Of a stretch of 64,000 nucleotides of DNA, positions 26,686 through 35,547 are shown piece by piece. The stretch comes from an uncultured Lachnospiraceae bacterium (GTDB taxonomy: Bacteria > Bacillota > Clostridia > Lachnospirales > Lachnospiraceae). The notes beneath the pieces are model-generated. The model did no database searches, had not been told where the DNA came from, and worked only from the letters and a program-made list of their open reading frames with translations. The stretch spans positions 29,971 through 93,970 of the forward strand of contig CAMUXE010000009.1 in the NCBI GenBank assembly GCA_947164605.1, read 5' to 3'. A program made the translations under genes and the position numbers. Position 1 is the stretch's first letter, and every line of letters begins with the position of its first letter.

Positions 26686-27210
26686 TTAGTCATCAATCTT
26701 TTCTGGCTCTGAGTATGTCTCACCAAAAGTTTCAACACTTACTTCCTTCATAACCTGAGGCTTGAGTGGTCTGTCTGAATAATCAACATCTACATCAGCG
26801 ATTTCGTCGAGAACCTCTTCACCTTCGATAAGCTTACCGAATGCGGCATATTCGCCGTCAAGATGAGGAGCGTTAGCGTGCATGATGAAGAACTGAGAAC
26901 CAGCTGAATCTGGGGACATAGAACGAGCCATTGAAAGAACTCCGCGTGAGTGCTTGAGGTCATTCTTAAAACCGTTGTGTGAGAACTCACCCTTGATAGA
27001 GTAACCAGGGCCACCCATGCCTGTGCCGTCTGGATCTCCGCCCTGAATCATGAAACCAGCGATGATTCTGTGGAAGATAGTTCCGTTGTAGAAGCCCTTC
27101 TGAACAAGGGAGATGAAATTGTTTACAGTATTTGGTGCGATTTCTGGATAAAGTTCAGCCTTCATAACGTGGCCGTTTTCCATTGTAATTGTAACTATTG
27201 GATTTGACAT
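26686..27210 (-). CDS. Cyclophilin-type peptidyl-prolyl isomerase
   Basis: 174 residues. Speeds proline isomerisation during protein folding; no signal peptide, so cytoplasmic. Core motifs are FHRIIAGFMIQGGDPDGTGMGGPGY, RGVLSMARSMSPDSAGSQFFIM and HLDGEYAAFGKLIEG. The RBS is AAAGGAA before ATG 27210. The C-terminal extension is acidic. Confidence 0.95.
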   Translation of the reverse strand: MSNPIVTITMENGHVMKAELYPEIAPNTVNNFISLVQKGFYNGTIFHRIIAGFMIQGGDPDGTGMGGPGYSIKGEFSHNGFKNDLKHSRGVLSMARSMSPDSAGSQFFIMHANAPHLDGEYAAFGKLIEGEEVLDEIADVDVDYSDRPLKPQVMKEVSVETFGETYSEPEKIDD

Positions 27211-27313
27211 ATAAATTCCTTTCTTTCTGAGGCTAAAGAAGTTAATATATAAGCAAGTTTAGCCGAATTGTTTTAAATATAAGAGATTATAACATAAGGG
27301 AAGATAGATTAAA

Positions 27314-28147
27314 ATGTCAAATGTAGATATAAAATATACTGAACTTGTGGCAGAAAGTCTGCCTGATTTTATAATAATTGTTGAGAATGATAGGGAAAGA
27401 ATTCTGCCTCTTGATTTTGACATCAAGGAAAAGGCCCTATATGAGCCAATTGAACTTGAATCATTGTTGGATAGGTCTTGTCAGGCTGAAAATATTGAGC
27501 CTGATGCCAAGAATACAATTACAGTGGTGCAAAAAGGCCCAGATTACTACACAATCAGCGGCTTTGACGATATTGCCCTCTCTAGTCTTTTGGTGAGTCT
27601 TTCCTATATAAGAATTATATATGCAAGGATGAGAAAGAAGCCTTGCCTGGTCTTTGCCAGTGAGAGGCTCATATTCAGGGAGATTAGCCTTGACCAAGGG
27701 GATATAGACGCCCTATTTGCTTTGTATGAAAGCTTAGCGTCAAATCCTTTTGTTGAGCCACTTTACGACAGGGAGAGGGAGATAGAGTTTAACAAAAATT
27801 ATATAGAAAATATGTATAGATTCTTTCAATATGGCTTATGGCTCCTTTTTGATAAGGAGAGCGGAAGACTTATAGGTAGAGCTGGCATTGAAAACAGGTT
27901 GATAGACCAGCAGACAAAGCAGGAAATCGCCTATTTGATAGACAGCTCTTGCCAGGGACAGGGCTATGGATCAGAGGCTGTAGATGCGATTCTTGCTTAC
28001 GCTTGTGATGAGCTTGGACTTGAAGAGATATACGCCTGCATAGATAAAGATAACATGCCATCTATAGAACTGGCTGAAAAGAAGGGCTTTACAAGGGAGG
28101 CAAATTCTGACATAGGACTTATTCTATACAAAAAGGAGCTTGATTAG
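27314..28147 (+). CDS. GNAT-family N-acetyltransferase with unknown N-terminal domain
   Basis: 277 residues. The C-terminal half (about 115-277) is a GNAT fold of the RimJ/RimL kind: RLIFREISLDQGDIDALF, GRLIGRAGIENRLI, EIAYLIDSSCQGQGYGSEAV (acetyl-CoA loop) and DKDNMPSIELAEKKGF. The N-terminal 110 residues (DFIIIVENDRERILPLDFDI) are not recognised. The substrate is unknown. The stop codon lies inside the terminator hairpin that follows. Confidence 0.85.
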   Translation: MSNVDIKYTELVAESLPDFIIIVENDRERILPLDFDIKEKALYEPIELESLLDRSCQAENIEPDAKNTITVVQKGPDYYTISGFDDIALSSLLVSLSYIRIIYARMRKKPCLVFASERLIFREISLDQGDIDALFALYESLASNPFVEPLYDREREIEFNKNYIENMYRFFQYGLWLLFDKESGRLIGRAGIENRLIDQQTKQEIAYLIDSSCQGQGYGSEAVDAILAYACDELGLEEIYACIDKDNMPSIELAEKKGFTREANSDIGLILYKKELD

Positions 28148-28163
28148 GTATCAAGCTCCTTTA
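28133..28163. terminator. Terminator overlapping the GNAT stop codon
   Basis: AAGGAGCTTGAT and ATCAAGCTCCTT are perfect inverted repeats around TAGGT; the stop TAG is in the loop. It can serve both converging genes. Confidence 0.8.
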
Positions 28164-28174
28164 AATATAAGAAA

Positions 28175-28867
28175 TTATAAGTCAAAGGCAAATCTTATGA
28201 CTTCAGCGGCTTCATTTTTGTGCTTGCTTGATGCTGGAATGCCGTAGCATGCATCCTTGAGAGTGAAGTTAGTGTCTTTGCATATCTTTGTGTTTTCGAG
28301 TTTAACAGCCAAAGGAATTGAGCTGTCGTCCTCAATAGTATAGTAGAAAATGTTTTCGTCGCCAATTTTTGCCAGTTCATCAGTAGTTAAGACTGTTCTT
28401 AAGTCTGTGAGGAAAGGATCTGTGCGGCTTGAGTAGAAATCAATATATTTACGGCTGGTCATGTAGCCATCTATTGAGCTGCTTGAGGCCATAAGGTAAA
28501 TCTTATTCTGGCTAAGAGCTGGATCTTGGTCCATAGCATTGGCCTTGAAAGTGTATGTGTAGTCAAACTGAATCTTATCGGACTTCTTTGCTGGCTTGAG
28601 CCTTTCAGTCATCTCCTTTGTGAGGTAGTCACTGCCATCGTCGTAGCCGCTCATCTTGCCGTCCACAACTGCAACATACAAAAGGTAATTTTGTGAGTTA
28701 TGTCTTATAGATATAATAAGACTTGCGACAAATGCTATGAAAAGCACTAGAGCTAGGCTTATATAACGGTAATAATCCCATATATATCTGATCTTTTCTT
28801 TGAATTTGAGTTCCTTGAAAGGAATTTCAATTTCCTTAGCTTGATCTTTCTTTTTTTTCCCAAACAT
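28175..28867 (-). CDS. Single-pass membrane protein, unknown
   Basis: 230 residues. A Lys-rich N-terminus (MFGKKKKDQAKE), a membrane segment at about 37-55, and an outside domain with KIYLMASSSSIDGYMTSRKY and DLRTVLTTDELAKIGDENIF. No family name recognised. It is divergent from the DUF624 gene, sharing a 165-base promoter region. Confidence 0.65.
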   Translation of the reverse strand: MFGKKKKDQAKEIEIPFKELKFKEKIRYIWDYYRYISLALVLFIAFVASLIISIRHNSQNYLLYVAVVDGKMSGYDDGSDYLTKEMTERLKPAKKSDKIQFDYTYTFKANAMDQDPALSQNKIYLMASSSSIDGYMTSRKYIDFYSSRTDPFLTDLRTVLTTDELAKIGDENIFYYTIEDDSSIPLAVKLENTKICKDTNFTLKDACYGIPASSKHKNEAAEVIRFAFDL

Positions 28868-29044
28868 GAAAATACTCCCTGATATTTAAAAATTGGCAAA
28901 TATTTATAAGGCATCATACCATATAAGGCAATAATTTGACAATATTTACAAAAAATTAAGGCCACAAAACTTGGCAATTTATCTTACTTAAAGTATAATC
29001 AAATCTAATTTGTAAAAAAACAAAAGAAACATATGGAGGATTGC

Positions 29045-29737
29045 ATGTTTAGTATCAACGGAAAATTATTCAATACATTAATAAAAGCCGGCGATTTCCT
29101 TATATTAGGCCTTATAGGCAGCCTTATGTGTCTGCCTTTAGTTACAGTCGGTGCTTCAATTACAGCTATGTTTTATTCTGGATTGAAGTTGATAAAGGAT
29201 GAGGAGAGCTATGTAATCAGGGATTACTTTCACTCATTTAAACAAAACTTTAAACAGGGTTTCTTAATGCAGCTTATATATATGATAATTGCAGCCCTTC
29301 TTGTTACTGATTTGAGAATCTGTTCAACATGGCTTAAGAGCAGTGGTGGAATCTTTGCAAAGCTTATGTTTTTCTTTGCGATTGGCTTGCTCTTGGTTGA
29401 GGCTGCCACAATGCTTTATTCTTTTGCAGCCCTATCTAGATTTGAAAATACTGTTATAGGAACAGTGAAAAATGGCCTTTTGCTCTGCATGCAAAACTTG
29501 CCGGCAACTCTTATAATGCTCTTTATCTCTGGCCTTTTGACAATGATTACACTTAAGTATTTCACAGCATATATTGTGACTTTGCCAGTGGGACTTTATA
29601 TGAATAGCTTCGTTTTAGTCAGAGTATTCAGACCGTTTGAAAAAGCAGCAGCTGAGGCAGCTTCTGAAGTAGCTTCTGGCGAAGTTAATGATGTGACTTC
29701 TAGCACAGCTTCATCTGAAGCTGGGGATGAAGAGTAA
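29045..29737 (+). CDS. DUF624 (YesL-like) membrane protein
   Basis: 230 residues with five or so membrane segments. The start MFSINGKLFNTLIKAGDF and LPLVTVGASITAMFYSGLKL match the YesL/DUF624 family, often near sugar ABC transporters. ATG 29045 is used because GGAGG lies five bases upstream; ATG 29033 overlaps that RBS. The C-terminal 30 residues are a decayed Ala/Ser/Glu repeat (AAAEAASEVASGEVNDVTSS). Confidence 0.82.
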   Translation: MFSINGKLFNTLIKAGDFLILGLIGSLMCLPLVTVGASITAMFYSGLKLIKDEESYVIRDYFHSFKQNFKQGFLMQLIYMIIAALLVTDLRICSTWLKSSGGIFAKLMFFFAIGLLLVEAATMLYSFAALSRFENTVIGTVKNGLLLCMQNLPATLIMLFISGLLTMITLKYFTAYIVTLPVGLYMNSFVLVRVFRPFEKAAAEAASEVASGEVNDVTSSTASSEAGDEE

Positions 29738-29759
29738 TAATGATTTGGAGGAGATTAGT

Positions 29760-30293
29760 ATGAAAATCAGAGATATTGTACTGACTGTTATCGGTCTTAT
29801 ATTAATTAGTTTACGTTTGATAGTTAATTTTGGCAGTATCAGCGTCGATATATTTAGTGACTTCTTAGCATTTGTTCTTTTTGCAATAGCATGTGCGCCA
29901 TATTTTAAAGAAGATTCTTTTTTTGGCAAAAAGACTAAGATAGCCCTATTTGCAGCACTAGCCCTGAATTTGCTGGCTGTAATACTTCCATTCTTGCTTC
30001 CTGGTTCAAGCATGATGAGTAAGATTCAATATGGCTTATCAGCAGTTGCAGCTATTTACTTTACTTACTATCACATGTTGGATTTAGTGAGATATGCAGG
30101 CGTGATTTCTAGATCTGCAGTTACTAGAAGCTTGATGGTAACCTGGACCTTTTATGGACTCATAGCATTTGCCGCATATTTTGCGGACTTTAGTGGCTAT
30201 ATGGTAGTGTCTATGGTGCTTCAGGGACTTTTGATTATTTATGCCCTTTACTATTCTTCAGTTATCTATAAAACTTTGAAGAATCTTAGCTGA
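29760..30293 (+). CDS. Multi-pass membrane protein, unknown
   Basis: 177 residues, mostly hydrophobic with five predicted membrane segments (IVLTVIGLILISLRLIVNF and later ones). ATG 29760 has TTGGAGGAG upstream, 22 bases after the DUF624 stop, so they form an operon. No family recognised. Confidence 0.6.
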   Translation: MKIRDIVLTVIGLILISLRLIVNFGSISVDIFSDFLAFVLFAIACAPYFKEDSFFGKKTKIALFAALALNLLAVILPFLLPGSSMMSKIQYGLSAVAAIYFTYYHMLDLVRYAGVISRSAVTRSLMVTWTFYGLIAFAAYFADFSGYMVVSMVLQGLLIIYALYYSSVIYKTLKNLS

Positions 30294-30336
30294 TAATTAT
30301 AGTTGGGAAATTAGTACCAAATTTATAATATGTATT

Positions 30337-30830
30337 TGACAAAACTATTTATGTAACTTTAAAATATTCTTAGGGAATTGTTTCGTAGGAAAAATTATAC
30401 TTGTTTACATTATTTCGGAGGTGTTTAAATGGCAACCGATCTTGATTTAAATATAAATAATAATAGTTACAATTATAGAACATCGGCAGGAGCGGGAGTT
30501 TCAAACTCTTTATCAGCTGCTGACAAGGCAGCGGACAGAGAAGAACTTAAGAGCTCTAAGGGAGCTTCTACATATGCATCAAGGGATGATGAGTATCTTG
30601 GAAAAGCTCCTAAAAAGGCTGATGCCAACAAAATCATGCTCAATTTTAAGAGCCATGAGAACTACCAGCTTGTATCTGCAAAGAGCAAGATGGAAGATGT
30701 GGATGTTGAGAAGGCTATGTCAGATATGAAGAAGGATTTTATCCTCTCTCAATATAAGTATTTTGTCAACACTGGCGATGATGGAAACCTGGGAACAGAC
30801 CTGGATGGAACAGTTAAAATAAAAAAGTAA
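30337..30830 (+). CDS. Hypothetical soluble protein, 133 residues (CDS at 30429-30830)
   Basis: The coding part is 30429-30830 with GGAGG before the ATG; a promoter-like TTGACA lies near 30337. The protein starts Asn-rich (DLDLNINNNSYNYR), has a charged middle and ends MSDMKKDFILSQYKYFVNTG then DDGNLGTDLDGTVKIKK. No membrane segment or signal. It resembles small conserved Lachnospiraceae proteins of unknown role. Confidence 0.55.
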
Positions 30831-30848
30831 ATTTTTTTCAAAAAGTGC

Positions 30849-30877
30849 TTGCAATTTAAAAAAAGCTGTTATATAAT
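30849..30877 (+). promoter_or_regulatory. Promoter of tRNA-Gln
   Basis: TTGCAA (30849-30854) and TATAAT (30872-30877) have a 17-base spacer, 20 bases before the tRNA. Confidence 0.7.
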
Positions 30878-30896
30878 CCTATTCGTTGCACAACAA

Positions 30897-30969
30897 TGGG
30901 CTTTCGCCAAGTGGTAAGGCACCAGATTCTGATTCTGGCATTACGGGGGTTCGAATCCCTCAAGCCCAG
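30897..30969 (+). tRNA. tRNA-Gln (anticodon CUG)
   Basis: Acceptor TGGGCTT pairs with AAGCCCA; anticodon arm CCAGA-TTCTGAT-TCTGG has anticodon CTG; T-arm GGGGGTTCGAATCCCTC follows. Discriminator is G and CCA is not encoded. Confidence 0.95.
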
Positions 30970-30977
30970 CTAGATTT

Positions 30978-31009
30978 CCCCTCGCTGTTAATTCAGCGAG
31001 GGGTTTTTG
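30978..31009 (+). terminator. Terminator of tRNA-Gln
   Basis: CCCCTCGCTG and CAGCGAGGGG form a perfect stem around TTAATT, followed by TTTTTG. Confidence 0.92.
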
Positions 31010-31047
31010 TTGTTTGCGCCTCGGCGATTTTAAAGGAGGATTTAACT

Positions 31048-31878
31048 ATGATAAAGTTAGGAGAGGTTCAGACACTTGAAGTGGTAAAGATTGTCGATTT
31101 CGGTGTCTACCTTGGAAGTGAAGACGAGAAGGTATTGCTACCTAAGAAACAGGTCCCAGAAGGAAGTAAGGTGGGAGATTCAATTGAAGTATTTATCTAT
31201 AAGGATTCATCAGACAGACTTATAGCAACAGTTCGTGCGCCAAAGCTCACAGTGGGACAGATGGCAGTGCTTAAGGTCAATCAGGTGACAAGAATTGGTG
31301 CCTTTCTTGACTGGGGGTTGGAAAAGGATCTCTTTCTCCCATTTAAGGAGCAGCTCTGTGATTTGAAGCCAGGCGATGAGTATCTTGTGGCTCTTTATGT
31401 TGACAAGAGTGATAGACTTGCCGCAACAATGAGGGTTTATAACTATTTGACAGAAGCCAAGACTTATGTCAAGGACAGTGCAGTTACTGCAAGAGTAATA
31501 CAGATTAATCCTGAGATGGGAGTATATCTTGCCATTGATGACAAGTATTTCGGAATGCTTGGCAAAAATGAGGTATATAGCAATCTTAAGTTGGGCGATA
31601 TAGTCTATGGCCGAGTGTCTAAGGTTAGAGAGGATGGAAAGCTGGATGTAAGCCTTAAGCAGAAAGCATACATTCAGATGGATGAAGATTCTGAGATAAT
31701 CATCAAAAAGATGCAGAGCTTAGGTGGAGCTCTTCCTTACACAGATAAGTCTGTAAAGCCTGAAACCATCAGAAAAGACTTTGATATGAGTAAGAATGAG
31801 TTCAAGAGAGCTATAGGAAAGCTTTTAAAAGAAAAAAGAATAACTATTGAAAGTGACAGTATAAAAATAGTATTATAA
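31048..31878 (+). CDS. S1-domain RNA-binding protein of the CvfB/YitL family
   Basis: 276 residues. CvfB-type proteins have several S1 RNA-binding modules and a C-terminal winged helix and affect gene expression. S1-like blocks are VVKIVDFGVYLG, VNQVTRIGAFLDWGLEKDL and INPEMGVYLAI, with IVYGRVSKVREDGKLDVSL; the winged helix is DKSVKPETIRKDFDMSKNEF. ATG 31048 has AAAGGAGG upstream; longer frames through the tRNA are false. Confidence 0.9.
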   Translation: MIKLGEVQTLEVVKIVDFGVYLGSEDEKVLLPKKQVPEGSKVGDSIEVFIYKDSSDRLIATVRAPKLTVGQMAVLKVNQVTRIGAFLDWGLEKDLFLPFKEQLCDLKPGDEYLVALYVDKSDRLAATMRVYNYLTEAKTYVKDSAVTARVIQINPEMGVYLAIDDKYFGMLGKNEVYSNLKLGDIVYGRVSKVREDGKLDVSLKQKAYIQMDEDSEIIIKKMQSLGGALPYTDKSVKPETIRKDFDMSKNEFKRAIGKLLKEKRITIESDSIKIVL

Positions 31879-31966
31879 TACAAGATTTTCAAATCTGCGT
31901 CGTGCGCCATAAAGGGGATGCGGATTTAAGATATAAAATTTTAAGTGGCGCAGAAAGAAGGAGAAT

Positions 31967-32341
31967 ATGCAGAAAGTTATCAGTACAGAAAAGGCACCAG
32001 CAGCAATCGGACCATACTCACAGGCAATCGAGGTTAATGGCTTTGTATTTACTTCAGGTGTAATCCCTGTAGATCCAGCTACTGGAGTAATTGCTGACGG
32101 AGTTGAGGCTCAGGCAGAGCAGGCATTTACAAATCTTTGTAATCTTGTTGAGGCTTCAGATGCTAAGGTTGAGAATATTGTTAAGACAACAGTATTCATC
32201 AAAGATATGAATGACTTCGGAAAGATCAATGAGATCTATAAGAAGCATTTTAAGGAGCCATTCCCATCAAGATCTTGTGTAGAAGTAGCAAGACTTCCTA
32301 AGGATGTTCTTCTTGAGGTGGAGGCAATTGTTGCAAAGTAA
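31967..32341 (+). CDS. RidA/YjgF family imine deaminase
   Basis: 124 residues. RidA proteins destroy reactive enamine/imine intermediates of amino acid metabolism. Family blocks are KAPAAIGPYSQAIEVNGFVF, SGVIPVDPATG, NIVKTTVFIKDM and FPSRSCVEVARLPKDVLLEV, with the active Arg in SRSCVEV. RBS AAGGAG before ATG. The next gene starts inside its last codons. Confidence 0.95.
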   Translation: MQKVISTEKAPAAIGPYSQAIEVNGFVFTSGVIPVDPATGVIADGVEAQAEQAFTNLCNLVEASDAKVENIVKTTVFIKDMNDFGKINEIYKKHFKEPFPSRSCVEVARLPKDVLLEVEAIVAK

Positions 32342-33287
32342 TAAGAATAAAAGCATAATTGAAAAAGTAAATTGGATGATCCTTTTTACCTTGATAGTAT
32401 TCAGATATATCTCGTCAAAGTTAGTAAAATGGCTTATAGCAACTTATCATATTAAGCTGACAAATGTTGAGACTTTTTTAATTAGCGACTTCTTTATTAT
32501 TTTAATACCCTTGCTTTTTGTGCTTATAAATAGGATTAATATCTTTAAGTTTATACAGTTTAAGCTTTTAAAGCCTTTTGACATTTTGCTCTCTATTGGC
32601 ATGGCTTTTGCTATGTCACCATTAATGAGCATTATCAATTGGACATCTTTGCTTTTCTTTGACCTTGGAACAAAGGCTATTGCACAGAACTCAGTAGATT
32701 TGCCTCTTTGGCTTCAGCTTCTAATTATAGCCGTAGGCCCTGGTATTATTGAGGAATTGATATTTAGAGGAGTTACCTTTCACGCTTACAGGCCGAATGG
32801 ACTACTCGGTGCAGCCCTTTACAGTGCAATTTTCTTTGCATTGGCCCACGGCAATATGAACCAGTTCCTATATACAATTTTTATGGGATTTGTTATGGCT
32901 CTTGAGGTGGAGGCGACTGGATCAATTTTTGCATCCATGATTACGCATTTTACCTTAAATGGCTCGTCAGTCCTTGTTCAGTATGGATTAAAAGCCTTAC
33001 AAAATTCTTTACCTAAGCCTGAAAGTACTACAGTCGTTTTAGATGAAACTCTATACTTTTTTGGTGGTGTGTTTGCAGGACAGACTCTTCTTATGGCTGT
33101 TGGCGGCGTTGTTCTTGCTTATATAATATTTAAGACTATGTTGAAGAGAAGTGGCAGGACTGATTACTTCACTTATCAGATATATAGAGGCTTTGGGCCA
33201 CAGAATAATGAAAGATTTGTAACTGAGCCATATATAATGGCTGCAGGCTTTATAGTCCTGCTTATGCTTAATTTGGCTCTTTCTTGA
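32331..33287 (+). CDS. CPBP-family intramembrane glutamic endopeptidase
   Basis: About 318 residues with eight hydrophobic segments. The CPBP/Abi motifs EELIFRGVTFHAYR and FALAHGNMNQF, with a later HFTLN, hold the Glu-Glu-Arg and two His of this protease family. No ATG fits well: TTG 32331, six bases after GGAGG and overlapping the ridA stop, is the best start and implies coupling. ATG 32304 is out of reach of an RBS. Role unknown; relatives process or protect against bacteriocins. Confidence 0.82.
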   Translation: MQSNKNKSIIEKVNWMILFTLIVFRYISSKLVKWLIATYHIKLTNVETFLISDFFIILIPLLFVLINRINIFKFIQFKLLKPFDILLSIGMAFAMSPLMSIINWTSLLFFDLGTKAIAQNSVDLPLWLQLLIIAVGPGIIEELIFRGVTFHAYRPNGLLGAALYSAIFFALAHGNMNQFLYTIFMGFVMALEVEATGSIFASMITHFTLNGSSVLVQYGLKALQNSLPKPESTTVVLDETLYFFGGVFAGQTLLMAVGGVVLAYIIFKTMLKRSGRTDYFTYQIYRGFGPQNNERFVTEPYIMAAGFIVLLMLNLALS

Positions 33288-33296
33288 TAGTAAGCT

Positions 33297-33355
33297 GAAA
33301 ACATAATTTAAAACAGATTTAAAAACAAATTTAAAAACATTTTTAAACATGTATT
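33297..33355. repeat. 12-bp AT-rich tandem repeat after the CPBP gene
   Basis: About five copies of AAAACAnATTTA with drift start ten bases after the stop codon. Confidence 0.75.
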
Positions 33356-33366
33356 AAAGCACATAA

Positions 33367-33484
33367 TTAAAAGCCTTTGTCTAAGCGGCTTTTAGATCAC
33401 TGAAATGGTCTGAAAACTGCAGGACAAAGGCTTTTTTATTTGATTAACAGTAAGCTTGCTTTATTTGATTAACAGTAAGCTTGC
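33367..33484. other. Terminator-like stem and a perfect 25-bp tandem duplication
   Basis: AAAAGCCTTTGTC (33369) pairs with GACAAAGGCTTTTTT (ending 33437), a plus-strand terminator with a large loop. TTTATTTGATTAACAGTAAG plus CTTGC occurs at 33435-33459 and again at 33460-33484. A further imperfect hairpin (ACCAGGTCCTATC / GATAAAACCTGGT) is at 33579-33622. No gene is present in 33288-33657. Confidence 0.7.
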
Positions 33485-33657
33485 GTATTTCTCCTTAAGC
33501 CAGCACTAAGGCATGGCAAATGTTTAGATAGGGGCACGGATTGGCAGGGCAAAATGCTAAAGTCCCTTAAATGTTATGAACCAGGTCCTATCAGGAATTG
33601 CTTCCCGATAAAACCTGGTCCATAAGAAAAGAAAATGAGAAAGGAAAATAGAAAATG

Positions 33658-33837
33658 TCAAACTTTAATGTCGATATTTTGTCCAAGATTAGGCTGCACA
33701 CTAGCTTCCATCATCTTGGTAAGTCCGTCACCGTAATCCTGAAGTGTATCTAAGCTCTTGCTTAACATAGCTACTGAGAAATCACTTTGAACGTTTGATA
33801 AGCTCTGTGCAGTGGATAATGAAAGTATATCAAGCAC
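33658..33837 (-). CDS. YjfB-like putative motility protein, 59 residues
   Basis: The minus strand reads MLDILSLSTAQSLSNVQSDF, then SVAMLSKSLDTLQDYGDGLT and KMMEASVQPNLGQNIDIKV. The terminal pattern (E)ASVxPNLGxNIDI(K/R)V and overall size match the YjfB family of putative motility proteins. The start is GTG with AGGAGG eight bases upstream. A good minus-strand promoter lies just before it. No flagellar genes are in the window. Confidence 0.85.
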   Translation of the reverse strand: MLDILSLSTAQSLSNVQSDFSVAMLSKSLDTLQDYGDGLTKMMEASVQPNLGQNIDIKV

Positions 33838-33866
33838 TTAAATCACCTCCTGTTATTTATATATTA

Positions 33867-33895
33867 ATTATAGTACACACAATTCGTTAATACAA
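33867..33895 (-). promoter_or_regulatory. Promoter of the YjfB-like gene
   Basis: On the minus strand TTGTAT (33895-33890) and TATAAT (33872-33867) are 17 bases apart, 30 bases upstream of the GTG. Confidence 0.68.
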
Positions 33896-34302
33896 CTATT
33901 TTTTTTTATAGAGAAATTGTGACACTTGTGCATTATTTAAGGGGCAAGAATTAGGCAAATGTTGACTTTGAACTAAAAAAAATGGCTAAAAGAGCCATTA
34001 CACAGGCTTTTTGCTATTTTATTTATAAAGAAGAGGCTAATATACTGATATTGCGCTTGCTATTTTGCACAAAAAAGAGGGGGACTGTCAGGGGGGAAAC
34101 ATAAAAAAATTGTGCAAAGTGTTCGAAAATGCCATAAAAAACAGTATTTTTAAATGAACGTATGCTCAAAATTGGTGAAAATGCAAAAAAAGTAGGGCTC
34201 ATCTTTGTGAAAATAAGATATGGAATTAAAGTTGGGTTTATTGTAATATAATCGACGTGTGATGCGACAGGCATCACGATATTATTAGGAGGAATTATAA
34301 TA
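33896..34302. other. Upstream region of the ABC ATPase gene
   Basis: About 400 bases with no gene. TATAAT at 34247-34252 is a likely -10 for the ATPase, and GTGATGC-GACA-GGCATCAC (34258-34276) is a small perfect stem in the leader, just before the RBS. It could affect mRNA stability of this highly expressed gene. Confidence 0.5.
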
Positions 34303-35418
34303 ATGGCAAGTTTATCACTTAAGAATGTATGTAAAGTATATCCTAACGGCTTTGTAGCAGTTAAGGATTTTAATCTTGAAGTTGCTGATAAGGAATTCAT
34401 CATCTTCGTAGGACCTTCAGGTTGTGGTAAGTCTACAACACTTCGTATGATCGCAGGTCTTGAGGAAATCAGCTCAGGTGAGTTATGGATTGGCGACAAG
34501 TTAGTTAACGATGTAGAGCCTAAGGACAGAGATATCGCAATGGTATTCCAGAACTACGCTTTGTATCCACATATGACAGTTAAAGATAACATGGCATTTG
34601 GTCTTAAGTTAAGAAAGGTACCAAAGGATCAGATTGATAAGGCTGTACATGAAGCAGCTAAGATTCTTGATATCGAGCACCTTCTTGATCGTAAGCCAAA
34701 GGCTCTTTCAGGTGGTCAGAGACAGAGAGTTGCTATGGGACGTGCTATCGTTCGTAGCCCTAAGGTATTCCTTATGGATGAGCCTCTTTCAAACCTTGAT
34801 GCTAAGTTAAGAGTACAGATGAGAGTTGAGATTTCTAAGCTTCACCAGAGACTTCAGACAACAATCATCTACGTTACACATGACCAGACAGAGGCTATGA
34901 CTCTTGGTACAAGAATCGTAGTTCTTAAGGATGGTGTAATTCAGCAGGTTGATACACCACAGAGCCTCTACCAGACACCAGATAACATCTTCGTTGCTGG
35001 ATTCATCGGTTCTCCACAGATGAACCTCATCGATGCTGAAGTTATCGAGAATGGTAACTCTGTAACACTTAAGCTTTCTGATACAGTTTCAATCAACCTT
35101 CCAGAAGAGAAGAGCAAGGCTCTTGTAGATAATGGTTATGCTGGTAAGACTGTAGTAGTTGGTATCCGTCCAGAGGATATCAGAGATGACGAGGAGTTCA
35201 TCGCTAAGCACTACGATACACAGTTCGAGGCTACTGTTAAGGTTTACGAGTTACTTGGTGCTGAAGTTAACCTTCACTACGATATCGGTGATGTTACATG
35301 CACAGCTAAGGTTAACCCACGTACAACAGCTCGTCCTGGCGATACAATCAAGCTTGCTATGGCTGTTGAGAGACTTCATGTATTCGATAAGGAAACAGAG
35401 AAGGTTATTACTCACTAA
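34303..35418 (+). CDS. Sugar ABC transporter ATP-binding protein, UgpC/MsmK/MsmX type
   Basis: 371 residues. Shared energising ATPase for carbohydrate ABC importers. Walker A GPSGCGKST, signature LSGGQRQRVAMGRAIVRSPKVFLMDEPLSNLDAKLR, His-loop VTHDQ, and a C-terminal OB/TOBE regulatory part (VVGIRPEDIRD) are present. Codon use is strongly biased to a few codons, as in highly expressed genes. AGGAGG precedes the ATG. It stands alone, as multi-task MsmX genes do; its permeases are elsewhere. Confidence 0.94.
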   Translation: MASLSLKNVCKVYPNGFVAVKDFNLEVADKEFIIFVGPSGCGKSTTLRMIAGLEEISSGELWIGDKLVNDVEPKDRDIAMVFQNYALYPHMTVKDNMAFGLKLRKVPKDQIDKAVHEAAKILDIEHLLDRKPKALSGGQRQRVAMGRAIVRSPKVFLMDEPLSNLDAKLRVQMRVEISKLHQRLQTTIIYVTHDQTEAMTLGTRIVVLKDGVIQQVDTPQSLYQTPDNIFVAGFIGSPQMNLIDAEVIENGNSVTLKLSDTVSINLPEEKSKALVDNGYAGKTVVVGIRPEDIRDDEEFIAKHYDTQFEATVKVYELLGAEVNLHYDIGDVTCTAKVNPRTTARPGDTIKLAMAVERLHVFDKETEKVITH

Positions 35419-35448
35419 TTTTCATCAGTAAATTAGATTATTATAGGA

Positions 35449-35487
35449 GGAAATGCATAATTATTTGCATTTCCCCCTTTTTTTTTT
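35449..35487 (+). terminator. Terminator of the ABC ATPase gene
   Basis: GGAAATGCA and TGCATTTCC around TAATTATT, followed by CCCTTTTTTTTTTC. Confidence 0.9.
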
Positions 35488-35547
35488 CTTTGTTTTGCTT
35501 TACAATAATACAGATAGTGGAAAATTATATAATGAAAGGGTGAAGAC

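Noticed and set aside
30886..31047. Longer CvfB protein starting upstream of the tRNA
   Set aside because: The added codons run through tRNA-Gln and its terminator; GGAGG before 31048 sets the true start.
33996..34499. Minus-strand protein of 158 residues over the ABC ATPase start
   Set aside because: It is a shadow of the strongly coding plus frame and of its AT-rich leader.
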